Shown one piece after another: positions 53,712 through 64,000 of a stretch of 64,000 bases of DNA. The stretch covers positions 5,766,001 to 5,830,000 of the forward strand of contig AP026548.1 in assembly GCA_026075535.2 (NCBI GenBank). Direction: 5' to 3'. How positions within the stretch are numbered: the stretch's first letter is position 1; every line of letters begins with the position of its first letter. The notes beneath the pieces are model-generated. The model had not been told where the DNA came from. It saw only the letters and a program-made list of their open reading frames with translations, and did no database searches. The translations under genes and the position numbers were made by a program. This stretch comes from Tricholoma matsutake (Eukaryota; Basidiomycota; Agaricomycetes; Agaricales; Tricholomataceae).

Positions 53712-55740
53712 TGTCAAGAACCATTCCTCACCTGATTGAAACCCACATCTGTTGATGATGCTCAACCCGGAAACCCAAACAAAACCCACAAAAGGCTTCG
53801 GATGGTATAACACGAGTCAGAGGAAGGATGCAAGGCCCTCTAGATGTCACCTGTCAGACCGACCATCAAATAGTCATAAAACAACTGCTTGTCGAAGCAG
53901 TTCAAGGCTAAAAGAATGTGTTTCGAGACTTTGTGATGATTTTTGAGGGGTTGCGATGATTTGCGAGACTTTGCAATGATTTTTGAGGTGTTGCAATGAT
54001 TTTCAAGATGTCGTGATGCTTTTCGAGATGTTGCAATATTTGTTGAAGAAGTTTCGAGAAATTTCGAGTGCACAGATATGTTCGGACGCAAGATCAGGGG
54101 ACTAGACAAGTAGTAGAAGTGAAGAAAAGGCTAATCGAGGGAAGCAAGAGCGAAAATAGTGTAATGCGAGGAATTTCGAGGAAGTTTAGCATAAAACACC
54201 AAACTTTGGACTGAATAAGACTAAACCGAACTCTCAAATCACTGTGATCTGGGAGGAAGACAACGACTTTCTTGTTTTTCTTTGTATCTAGTACATCTTT
54301 TTATATAAAATAAAGAAAGTACCTAAAAAGGCTAGAGAACATGTGTAGAACATGAGGCAAAAGATATGAGTTAAGGCACAAGGCCAAAAAGGAGACTGGA
54401 ATCTGAACAAGAAAGATATATATCATATGATGAAAGAGTAATAAAGGGTATAGAACTAAAAGGGGACTGTCCTTTGTGTATAAACTGCACTAAGTCTCGC
54501 AATAATGCATCCAGCGGGTTCTGTGCATGATAGGGACTTGGAACGAGGCTGACCTACTATCAGCAAGTTTGAGCATGAGTTGGAATACTTCCTGGCACAT
54601 GTTATTCCATCATATAGATAACAAATGCAGCGCCCGATGTCACTCGCAGTCTCTCAATATCAATCGATAACGCTCGACAATGCTCGATGATGCTTGATGA
54701 TGTTCGATTGTGTTCGATACGATGTTCGATCATGTTCGATACGATGTTCGATCATGTTCGATATGATGTTCGATCATGTTCGATACGATGCTCGACCGTG
54801 TTCGACGATGCTCAATCGCGTTCGATACGATGCTCAATGATGTTCGACGATGTTTGATCATGTTCGATATGATGCTCAACCACGTTCGACAATGCTCGAT
54901 CGCGTTTGACAATGCTCACGATGCTCGACCGCATTCAACACGATATCGCACTTGGTAGACTTGGTCGGGAGTGGTCGCACTGCTTCTGGGACCTCGTGCG
55001 AGTTATGCGATGTGATTAGAATGTGGTCAAAATGGTGAATCGGCCTTTGAGCTGAGGAGACAACCTATCACCATCTGACCCTTTTCCGCACCAAGAACCT
55101 GACATTTGTCGACTCCTCCCATTTCATTCCCAGCCGCCTTGCACTGCCCACACTGCTGTGCACCAGGCCGCCTTGTACAGCACCCACAGCTGCCTTCCCA
55201 AGGCTGCCATCTCTTTTGCAAATTCGACTACAGATTCCTGTGCGGCTCCCGCTAGGTAATTTATCTATGCAGTTGAGACACTGCCGCAGTCTTTGTTTCT
55301 GTTCTGCCTTTATTCTGGACTAGAGTATTTAAGCTTAGTTAGTTTCACCTTGTATTCCTCAGTTCGTATATTGACATAGACTCAACTTTAAACCTGCCAA
55401 TCTAAATCTCCTTCTACTCCTACCTCAGTCTGCTAAGAGTCTGAACTCCCTTTGACTCGACCTCTAGTCTTCCTCTGAAGTTCTAATCTCATCTGAACTT
55501 AACCCAAGTCCCTCCATACTCCTCCCCACATTTACCTGCACTTCCCCGCTTCTACCTCCAAACCTTCATCTTGAAATTAGGACACCAGACGAGGTGAAGG
55601 GTGCAGCCTCTTACAAGCTGAAGCCAAGTCCTTTCTGTTTCCCCTCCCGCAGAATCCACAATGACCCGACAACCTTCTGCCATCAACACCCACAGGGTCC
55701 AATTGGATTCCGATGTACCTTTCAGGATCAGTTCTTAACA
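53712..55740 (+). repeat. Gypsy-E1 5' LTR, split by D solo LTR
   Basis: Runs TGTCAAGAACC to CAGTTCTTAACA; about 710 bp without the insert at 53753-55070. The TATA-like AGTATTTAAGC (about 55325) lies some 35 nt before the transcript-start motif AGTTCGTATAT, which differs by one base from the primer-binding complement kept in the 3' LTR. Confidence 0.93.
53753..55070 (-). mobile_element. solo LTR, family D (copy 4)
   Basis: Plus-strand ends TGATGATGCTCAACCCGG and GACAACCTATCA, 1318 bp, closely similar to copy 1 over the promoter region. The GTTCGATMATGTTCGAT array (about 54655-54950) is expanded. The 4-bp flanks differ, although CATCTG occurs within one base of both ends; small changes at the junction are likely. 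Confidence 0.88.
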
Positions 55741-55742
55741 GT

Positions 55743-55753
55743 ATATATGAACT
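55743..55753 (+). promoter_or_regulatory. Gypsy-E1 primer-binding site, self-priming type
   Basis: ATATATGAACT lies 2 nt after the 5' LTR and is the exact reverse complement of AGTTCATATAT at 62372-62382 in the 3' LTR (one mismatch to the 5' LTR). Confidence 0.85.
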
Positions 55754-55780
55754 CACACTTCACTCGTCTCATTCCTCTCT

Positions 55781-57160
55781 ATGACCCCTACTGAGACCCG
55801 CCAGTGCACAACAAGAAATTCCCAACATGCTGGTACTATTCCTGGGATCTCTGCAATCCAGCGATCCACCCTTTCCGACCCTCGACCTGCCACTACCTTC
55901 GGAGTGTCTTCCAGACCCTCAAACATCTTCCAACAAATCAGCTCAGGAGCCCCCTCAATCAGTGCCAATCTCATGTCCACCTGTGCCCCACACCCTTCCG
56001 CCAACCTGGAAGGTTTTTGATCAAGAACTCTCCTTGAGTACATAGGGGGCATCAACCAGCCTGAACACTTCAGGTTGGAAGATCCTGGTCTAGAGGACGG
56101 ACCCCCTGGTGGACCCAATGACCCTAGTGGTCCTGACAGCCCTGGGGGTGACCCTGATCCCAATGATCCAGATGATCAACCTCCTGCAGTGGAAAACCCT
56201 GACCCAGGGGATAGGTTCATAGATGTCTTTTACAACCTCTTGGAGAGTATCTGCACCCTTTGTCAAAATAATGCACCCAAGACTGAGAAAATCAAAGTTT
56301 GCGACCCTGACACTTTTGACGGGGCCAATCCGAAGACACTTAGAGACTTCCTAGTCTCCTGCAATCTTCATTTCTGTGACCATCTGCACGTATTTTCCTC
56401 TGATGAGAAAAAGATCATATTCATCCTTTCTTATCTTAAGGGATCAGCTCTCAGTTGGTTTGAGCCTGGTCTGAATGACCCAACAGATTCCGCACACTGG
56501 ATGTGGGACTATGAAGCTTTCCTCACCGAGCTGGAATGCAACTTCAGTCTGCACGACCCAGTTAGAGATGCAGAAAAAGCTCTCTCTGACTTAGCAATGA
56601 AGAAAGGTGGTCATATCACAAAATATAATGTTGACTTCTGGGAATTAGCTTCTAGGGTCAACTGGAATGAAGCAGCCCTTCGTGACTGCTATTTCCGTGG
56701 TCTTCTACTCCAGCTTTGCATAGAAGTTCTCCAGGGTGGTAAACCCAATACTCTTGTAGAACTGCACTTGAAAGTGCAGGATAGCGACGACACAAGAAGA
56801 TGAATCCCGTTTTGAAACAAAGAATTCCAGTAATGTCACTAACTCTAGTCAGAAGGACACTTCCAAAAGTCCTTCCCCATTGACAAACCAAACCTCTTTG
56901 AACTCCGCCCATGGTAACACCTCCAACCAGCAGTCTTCAGCGACAAAGAACACTCCCCAGGACAAGCCCAAGTTGTCCATCTCCAATAAGTTGGGGAAGA
57001 ATGGCAAGTTTACTGAGGAGGAATGAGAATGTCGCATGAGAGAACGACTTTGTCTCTACTGCAGTGAGGAAGGGCACATAGCAGGAGACTGCCCGAAATC
57101 CAAAGCCACAAAAGCCTGTGCATCTGTTGTCGTTCCCAACACTACGGACTCAGAAAAATA
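55781..57160 (+). pseudogene. Gypsy-E1 gag
   Basis: Starts at ATG 55781. Frame one (to 56020) holds the conserved N-terminus shared with F3 (FQQISSGAPS). The capsid-like part is in a shifted frame (56075-56803; FDGANPKTLRDFLVSCNLHF, LKGSALSWFEPGLND). A third frame carries the nucleocapsid with an intact knuckle CLYCSEEGHIAGDC (57051-57092), preceded by a TGA for Arg at about 57025. Two frameshifts and that stop inactivate it. Confidence 0.9.
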
Positions 57161-57174
57161 GTCCACAACCCTCA

Positions 57175-60100
57175 GGAAACAGCCATTGGGGCTGGGGGTT
57201 GTGTTGACCTTACCCATTTGGCTGCCTGTGTTTGTCTCAATGCATCTGCTCTTTCCAACCCTGACTCCCTGACCATTCTTTTAACCCTTCCCAACTCTTC
57301 CGCTTCTGTCTGAACCCTTATTGACTCTGGCTCTTCCCACTGCTTCCTTGACTCCTCTTTTGTGTTGGATAACCAACTCAGCATGGAATCCATTAACCCG
57401 ATCGGTCTATGACTCTTTGATGGATCTTGCAACTCCACCATAACTCAGGTCGTCAAACTCCCGGTCACCTTCCCTGCTGGTGAAGTGTTCAATTTGTCAT
57501 TCTATGTAACCTCGCTCGACTCTCGTACTTGGTCATAACTGGCTCCAGCAATACAATCCGTTGATTGACTGGTCTTCAAGCCAACTCGCTTTCTGCTCTG
57601 CAGATCATAGAGGTCCAGCACCCCCGACATCACCTTTGTCCCTGAACCTTCCGGTAGAAATCCTCGACTCCTCCACACTTTCTGAACCCCCCATTCCTCC
57701 TAAGTTTACACCCCCCAACATCTCTTTCATCAATGCTGCCGCTTATGCACGTGCTAGCAAACTTCCTGGGGCAGTAGCTTTTCGGATGACCTTTGCTCCA
57801 GAAGGGTTATCTGCCTGCTCCACCCAATCTGCTAACTCATCCAACATTTCCGATATTCCACCCAAGTATCACGAATTTGCTGATGTCTTTAATAAGACTA
57901 AAGCGGATACCCTTCCTCCACATTGGTCTTATAGAGACAGAAGACAATACTCCTCCACCTCCAGGCTGCATGTATTCTCTCTCCCCCTCTGAATTAGAAG
58001 CCTTACAAGTCTTTATTGATGAAAACATCCGCTCAGGCTTCATCCACCCATCCAAGTCCCCGCATGGCACTCCTATTCTCTTTGTCAAGAAGAAGGATGG
58101 TAGTCTCCAACTTTGCGTCGACTACCGAGGCCTCAACCGTCTCACAAAGAAGGACCGCTACCCACTCCTGCTCATTTCTGACCTCCTCAACTCCCCCTGA
58201 AAAGCCCGCTTATTCACTAAGATAGACTTGCAGCACGCTTATCACCTAGTCCACATCGCTGATGGTGATGAGTGGAAAACCACTTTCCGCACCTGCTATG
58301 GTTCCTTCAAGTGGTTGGTGGTTCCTTTTGGACTCACTAATGCACCCGCAGCCTTCCAGCGGTTTATGAACGACATCTTCAGTGACATGCTGGATGTTTG
58401 TGTCATCATGTACCTCGACGACATCCTAATCTATTCTGATGACAAGTCCCAGCACAGGGCTCATGTCAAAGAAGTCCTCTGCCATCTCCGGAAAAATGGA
58501 CTTTACACCTCTCCACAGAAATGTGAGTTCCACAAAGACACCATTGAATATCTGGGTTTCATCTTGTCACTGGATGGACTGTGGATGTCCGAGGATAAAG
58601 TCAAAACCGTGCTTGACTGGCCCAAGCCTAGGAAAGTTAAGGATATACAATCCTTCTTAGGCTTTTGCAAGTTTTACTGCCACTTCATTAATGGTTATTC
58701 AGACATTGTCATTCCACTCACCCGCTTGACATGGAAATCCACACCCTGGGACTTCAACAAGAAGTGCCGCAACACTTTTGAAAAGCTCAAACAAGAATTC
58801 ACTCACGCCCCCATCTTAACTCAATGGGTACCTGACTCACAGATGGTACTTGAAACAGACACTTCTGACTATGCCCTAGCAGCTATCCTTTTGGTTTACA
58901 CTGCGGATGAAATCCATCTGGTCACTTTTCATTCCCGCTCCTTTAATCCTGCTGAACTAAATTATGACACCCATGATAAGGAACTCTTGGCCATTTTCGA
59001 AGCCTTCAAACACTGGCAGCAGTATTTTGAGGGTTCTGCAAACCCAGTTGATGTGGTCACCAACCACAAAAATATTGAGTACTTCAGCACTACTAAGTTG
59101 CTCACCCACTGCCAGGCCTGTTGGTCTGAATACCTTTCCCAGTTCAATCTTGTCATCCACTTCCACCCCGGAAAATTAGGGGCCAAGCCAGATGCGCTCA
59201 CAAGACATTGGGATGTCTACCGCAAAGGGGGAAATAGCGACTTTGCCTCGATAAACCCGACCAACTTCCAACCTGTATTCACACAGGAACAACTCACCTC
59301 CTCCCTCTGCGCCACCTATCTTGCCACACCTGTCATCCAACAAGCCATAATCATGGATGTTGAGAAACTCCATAACAACATCCACACCTCCCTACCCCTT
59401 GACCCCCTATCATATGCACATCTTCTGACACCTGTTGACCCCAACTGGACTATGGATGAGGCAGGTCTTCTCCACCACTTTGACCAGATTTATGTTCTGG
59501 ACATTGTGGACCTCCACCTCAAGGTCCTTCAATACAAACACGATCATATCCTCTCTGGCCACTTCGCACAAAACAAAACCCAGCAGCTTGTCCACCAGGA
59601 ATTTGTCTGGCCAAACCTCTGCACCTTCATGCAGGAATTCTGCAAATCCTGTACCACTTGCAAATGGTCCAAATCACCTTGACACAAACCCTACGGGTTC
59701 CTAAAGCAACTTCCGGTCCCGGAACGACCTTGGAACTCAATCTCCATGGATTTCATTGAACAACTACCCAACTCCAATGGCCACACAGTGATCCTGGTCA
59801 TCATTGACCACCTCACCAAACAACGCATCTTCATCCCAACTGTCAACAAAATCACAGCCCAAGAATTAGCCAACCTGTTCGTCCTCCATGTCTTCTCCAA
59901 GCATGGCATCCCATCGCACGTCACTTGCGACCGGGGATCCAAGTTTGTCTCCCATTTTTTCTGCTCCCTCAGAAAAGCGCTTGACATGCAGATCCACTTC
60001 ACTTCCAGTTATCACCCGCAAGGTGATGGTCAGACAGAATGACTTAATCAGACCTTGGAGCAGTACCTCCAGATCTTCTGCAACTATCAGCAGGATGACT

Positions 60101-60822
60101 GGTCTCACCTCTTACCCTTGGGCAAATTTGCCTATAACAATGCTCCCTCTGCCTCTACAGGTGTATCTCCTTTCTTTGCCAACAAGGGCTACCACCCGAA
60201 CATTTCCGTCTTCCCCAAACATGACTTAGCCTCACAGCACGCCTGCAAGCTCATCATTGACTTAGACGACCTTCATCAGGAGCTTCGGAAACAGCTTGTG
60301 GCCACTCAAGAGCATTATCAAGGCCCTGCGGACAAACATCGGGCACCTGCACCTGACTTCAACATTGGTGACTCTGCCTACATCACTGCAAAAAATATCT
60401 GCACCACTCGTCCCTCCAAGAAACTTTCCGAAAAGAACCATGGTCCTTTTGAAATCATTGCCCGCCTGGGTACTCACTCAGTCACCCTGTGGCTTCCAGA
60501 CCACATGCGGGCCATCCACCCTGTTTTCCATGTCTCTCAACTAGAAAAACACTTCCCGAACACAATTCCAAATCAAGCACAACCTCCACCTCCTCCGATC
60601 ACCATCAATGATGAGCTCGAATATGAGATTGCTGAAGTCCTCGACTCCAAGGTCGACAACCGACACCGCTGCAAGATTCTCTACCTCGTCCGATGGGAAG
60701 GTTACCAGGGAACCGATGAAGAGACCTCCTGGATACCTGTTATGGAACTTGACCACGCCCAAGAACTCCTTGCAGATTTTCACACCCACTACCCACAGAA
60801 ACCCGGACCATTACCCACTTAA
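57175..60822 (+). pseudogene. Gypsy-E1 pol (PR-RT-RNase H-integrase-chromodomain)
   Basis: The protease motif DSGSS is intact at about 57323. The RT has [18 protein letters not shown], a TGA for Arg at 58198, FGLTNAPAAFQRFMNDIF and YLDD at 58411-58422. RNase H runs through NHKNIEYFSTTKLL and LGAKPDALTR. The integrase has HHCC (59535-59670, CKSCTTCK, then TGA for Arg at 59680), MDFIEQLP, CDRGSKF and GDGQTE with TGA at 60040. The C-terminal frame (60055-60822) ends in a chromodomain (YEIAEVLDSK; LYLVRWEGYQGTDEETSW). About three TGA codons and the shifts before RT separate it from an open polyprotein. Confidence 0.93.
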
Positions 60823-60870
60823 AGTCTATTCACGCTACTTATTCACTCAGTCTGAACTCAGAAACAAGCT

Positions 60871-61907
60871 TTATTGAAAAAAGATTTTTCTTTGGATCCA
60901 ACCGGATCCCCACACTACCTCCGCTTCTCCCTCTCCATGTTCATCACCCTCTTCCCCAACTTTGCCCTCTCCTCCACCCTTGTCCTTCTCTCCACCCTCT
61001 TCATCTCCACTCTCGCTCTCCTCCTTGTCATCTGCCCGCATTTTCTCCAGATATCTCTGGAAGGCCGCCCAGTCATCTCCAGACTTGTGGATCCCGCGTC
61101 TTTCCCACCGGGACTCTCGCACCACCTGCGCCACCTCTTCATCACCCTCATTGCTCTCCTCCCTGGTGCTTTCATCCTCCACCCACTCTGGGTCCAAAGC
61201 ATCCCGGATCTCCCCTAATGACTCCCGCACCGCAGTTGCCACCTCAGCAAATCCCTTCCTCATCAGCTTCATCACCTGCTGCATCATCTCCGCATTTTCC
61301 CCGCTAATCCCCATCGACCCCGTCATTCCCGCCAGTTTTGCTGCAGGGGCCTCCTGCCCCTCCCACACTACCTCCTTGCACTTATGTTTGACGTGTGTGC
61401 AGTTGTCGCACATGCATCCCCTCACACCCATCTTGGAACAAGCAATCTTCTGATATTTGCATCTAGGCCACTTATCAGTAAAAGAAGACTGAGAAGGGAA
61501 ACAGGTACACACCTTTTGCAGGGCAATGCAGCCTGCACCTGCACTGGACCCTCAGACTCCTCTGACCCCACTCACGCCTTCGACTTGGCGACTTTCTTTT
61601 TCTTTGGGGACTTGCTCCCCTCGACCTCATCCTCCAAACCTGTGGCCGCAGCCGCCCACTTCTTTTCTGCTCATCGTGCAGCCAATGCCTCCTTCTTCCA
61701 CGCCTCTGCCTTGTGCACCTTCTCTGCCTTTGCAGCCTCCTCTGCTGCCTTTTGCACCTCCTGCACCCTGCACTCCTCCTCCCTCACCACTTCCTCCAGC
61801 TCCTTCATCTCCCGTTCCATCTGCTCTTTCAACTCCCACTCCCTCTGTTCATGTTGGGCCTTCATCGCGGCCATTTTGATCTGCGTGGAGACTGCTGGGG
61901 GGGACAT
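60871..61907 (-). pseudogene. Gypsy-E1 antisense accessory gene (coiled coil plus Cys cluster)
   Basis: Lies between pol and the 3' LTR, convergent with pol (49 bp apart). Exon 1 starts at ATG 61907-61905 and encodes a long charged helix (REMKELEEVVREEECRVQEV) followed, after a TGA in place of Arg, by EDEVEGSKSPKKKKVAKSK and PVQVQAALPCKR at a GTGTGT donor. A ~60-bp intron ends in CCTAG (61463). Exon 2 (61462-60871) has a Cys cluster GCMCDNCTHVKHKCKEVVWE, a helical region and a strongly acidic tail, ending at TAA 60873-60871. The layout and exon boundary match the F1 and F2 genes. Confidence 0.82.
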
Positions 61908-62044
61908 TTTTGACAGGTGATGGGAGTAAGAAACAACACGAAAAAATTTTCCAACCAATTGCCGCATTCGGAAATTCAACCAACTTCCTCATTCAGACTC
62001 AAACCCTCACGTGCCTCGTAGGCTTGGCACTAAGGGGGAAATAC

Positions 62045-62752
62045 TGTCAAGAAACATTCCTCGCCTGATCGGAACCTGCATCTGTCCGACCCTTTTCCAC
62101 ACCAAGAACCCGACATTCATTGACTCCTCCCATTTCGTTCCTGGCCACCTTGCACTGCCCACACTGTTGTGCACCAGGCTGCCTTGTACAGCACCCACAG
62201 CTGCCTTCCCAAGGCTGCCATCTCTTTTGCAAATTCGACTATGGATTCCTGTGCGGCTCCTGCTAGGTAATTTATCTATGCAGTCGAGACACTGCCGCAG
62301 TCTTCATTTCTGTTCTGCCTTTATTCCAGACTACAGTATTTAAGCTTAGTTAGTTTTGCCTTGTATTCCTCAGTTCATATATTGACATAGACTCAACTTT
62401 AAACCTGCCAATCTAAATCTCCTTCTACTCCTACCTCAGTCCGCTAAGAGTCTGAACTCCCTTTGACTCGACCTCTAGTCTTCCTCTGAAGTTCTAATCT
62501 CATCTGAACTTAACCCAAGTCCCTCCGTACTCCTCCCCCACATTTACCCGCACTTCCCTGCTTCTACCTCCAAACCTTCGTCTTGAAATTAGGACACCAG
62601 ACGAGGTGAAGGGTGCAGCTTCTTACAAGCTGAAGCCAAGTCCTTTCCATTTCCCCTCCCGCAGAATCTGCAACAACCTGACAACCTTCTGCCATCAACA
62701 CCTGCAGGGTCCGATCAGATTCCAACATACCTTTCAGGATCAGTTCTTAACA
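62045..62752 (+). repeat. Gypsy-E1 3' LTR
   Basis: 708 bp, TGTCAAGAAAC to CAGTTCTTAACA, directly after the purine tract and followed by the AAAAC duplication. It differs from the 5' LTR by scattered transitions. TATTTAAGC (62337) lies about 35 nt before AGTTCATATAT (62372). Confidence 0.95.
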
Positions 62753-62923
62753 AAAACAATTGGAATTCTGGTTGGGGAATTGGTCTTGACAGTATTTCCC
62801 CCTTAGTGCTGAGCCTACAAGGCACATTAAGGTTTGAATCCAAATTGGGAAATTGTTTTTGTTGATTTTGATGGGTTCCCAGGTCTTCCTACAACCACCA
62901 CCACTACCACCCCTTTGACAAAC

Positions 62924-63793
62924 ATGTCCTTCATCCTCTCACACATGGAAAAGATAGTGGCTCTCAAGGCCCAACAAGAGAAGTTGGTGGAGGAGCTTCA
63001 GCTCAAAGAGGAGGCAAGGGAGGCAGAGGAATGCTGGGTAGCAGAGGAGGCTGCCAGGGTGGAGGCAGCTAGGGTGGAAGCAAAGAAGAAGGCCATGGAG
63101 GAGGAGCGGAGGAAATTGGCTGCTGCCAAGAGGGCAGAAAAAAAGTGGAAAGCTGGGGAGGTGGAGCTGGAAGAGGCTGAGGGGAGCACCTCCCCAAGAA
63201 AGAAGGCAAAAGGAAAGGTGTGAGCAGAGGTGGTGGAAACTGAGACCCTTGTGTGGCTACAGGCCACCATTTCATGTAAAAGGTGAGCTCCCCATGCTGA
63301 CTTCTAGTAGATGTTCTACCCAAAAGTTGTCGTGTTTCCAGATGGGAACCCAGGGTTGCATGTGTGTGAGCCTTGTACAAAGGCAAAGCACAAGTGTGAG
63401 GAGGTAGTGTGGGAGGGTCAGGAGTTGCCAGCAGGAAATGGGCTGGCAAGCAATGAAGGGGTGATGGACTTGCTGAGGGAGTTGGTGGGGGCAGTGAAAG
63501 AGGTGAAGAAAGAACTCTGGGAGCTCTGGGAGCTCTGGGTTATCAGCAAGGGAGTTTTGGCCCTCCAGGACTCAATGACAGATATCCAGGGGGCCTTGGA
63601 TCCAGAGTGGAGGCAGGGGTCTGAGGAGGATGAAGAGGATGAAGAAGAAGAGGAAGAGGAGGAAGAGTTTGAGGTGCAGGGGGGGCTGCCAGGGCTGGCA
63701 GAGGAAGTGGAGGGTGAGGGAGGGAGGAGTAGGGATCCGGCGGGGATCCAGGACATTAGTTTTTTTTTTTTCCTTTCTTTTAATTTTAAATGA
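62924..63793 (+). pseudogene. Gypsy-F2 antisense accessory gene
   Basis: Same design as the E1 and F1 genes: exon 1 from ATG 62924 encodes a Glu/Lys/Ala-rich coiled coil (EEAARVEAARVEAKKKAMEE, SPRKKAKGKV) with a TGA for Arg at about 63221. The exon ends at AAAAG-GTGAGC (63283); only 28 bp separate it from the TAGTAG before exon 2, so the intron has shrunk. Exon 2 (from 63311) has VVVFPDGNPGLHVCEPCTKA with the KHKCEEVVWEGQELPAG cluster, a helix and a poly-Glu tail. A frame of 160 codons is still open in exon 2. Confidence 0.8.
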
Positions 63794-63805
63794 ATGAAGT
63801 TAGAC

Positions 63806-64000
63806 TCAGAATGAAAAAATGGTAAGTGGGAAGAGGTCCGGGGTTTTCTGAGTAATGAGTGTGAAAGTCCATGATGAGTTCCTGTGCATGATCGAGTTCC
63901 ATAGTGGGAAGCCAGGAGGTTTCTTTGTCGGTTCCTTGGGAACCTTCCCACTGCACAAAATAGAGTAACTTGCATTGGCGATGGTTGTCAATTTTTGAGT
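63806..64000 (-). pseudogene. Gypsy-F2 pol, C-terminal chromodomain (continues beyond window)
   Basis: The minus-strand reading gives YFVQWEGSQGTDKETSWLP and ELDHAQELIMDFHTHY, aligning with the E1 and F1 chromodomains. It is convergent with the accessory gene. The remainder of F2 gag-pol lies to the right of the window. Confidence 0.85.

Larger units (their letters stand above)
53712..62752 (+). mobile_element. Gypsy-E1, complete chromovirus with antisense accessory gene
   Basis: LTRs at 53712-55740 (containing a D solo LTR) and 62045-62752, flanked by a perfect 5-bp duplication AAAAC (53707-53711 and 62753-62757). Order: 5' LTR, self-priming primer-binding site, gag, protease, RT, RNase H, integrase, chromodomain, antisense two-exon gene, purine tract (CTAAGGGGGAAATAC), 3' LTR. 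It is the best-preserved element here; its pol is interrupted by only a handful of stops and shifts. Confidence 0.96.

Overview
The window looks like a transposon graveyard from a filamentous basidiomycete, probably an Agaricomycete. The signs are short introns (46-66 bp) with GTAAGT donors, CTAAC branch points and YAG acceptors; several chromodomain-bearing Ty3/gypsy families; a Tad-like LINE; a DDE transposase of a type common in mushrooms; and a multi-exon coiled-coil/Cys-cluster gene family typical of these fungi. I see no intact host gene. The only host-like coding remnants are a truncated coiled-coil gene (19232-19971, minus) and a leucine-rich-repeat-like gene cut in two by a retrotransposon (21488-21791 and 29740-30130, minus).

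Layout. 1-783: right part of a hAT-type MITE. 784-4553: decayed chromovirus Gypsy-A, with a CACTA-like MITE near its 3' end. 4618-13260: Gypsy-B (gag, pol, chromodomain, LTRs), itself hit by a 920-bp hAT element, a 269-bp solo LTR and a 1.4-kb solo LTR (family D). 13261-16570: intron-bearing hAT-like element invaded by another hAT element, which carries a second D solo LTR. 16571-18183: integrase-only fragment. 18192-19030: hAT MITE. 19130-21480: truncated coiled-coil gene, tRNA-like/SINE pieces and tandem repeats. 21792-29739: complete Gypsy-G (TSD TACAG) inside the LRR-like gene. 30221-33237: 3' half of Gypsy-F1, with an antisense accessory gene split by a solo F LTR that is itself split by a solo G LTR. 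33540-38262: palindrome-rich non-autonomous DNA elements. 38266-43327: D solo LTR, Gypsy-F3 gag and 5' LTR (minus), and a hAT element in that LTR. 43397-45897: large foldback plus a DDE transposase pseudogene. 46081-53335: LINE with two solo LTRs. 53336-64000: Gypsy-F2 (minus) whose 3' LTR was split by complete Gypsy-E1 (53712-62752, TSD AAAAC).

Common themes. The E, F and G gypsy families each carry an 11-nt primer-binding sequence exactly 2 nt after the 5' LTR that is complementary to a sequence near the expected transcript start inside the LTR, as in self-priming Tf1/sushi elements. E and F elements carry an extra two-exon gene (coiled coil plus Cys cluster) between pol and the 3' LTR, on the opposite strand to gag-pol. 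Several non-autonomous DNA elements have 8-bp target duplications and TAGGG/TAGTG ends, and contain spliceosomal introns and many copies of a short palindrome. Nearly all premature stops in the gypsy genes are TGA where the family has Arg (CGA), which points to CpG deamination or a RIP-like process.
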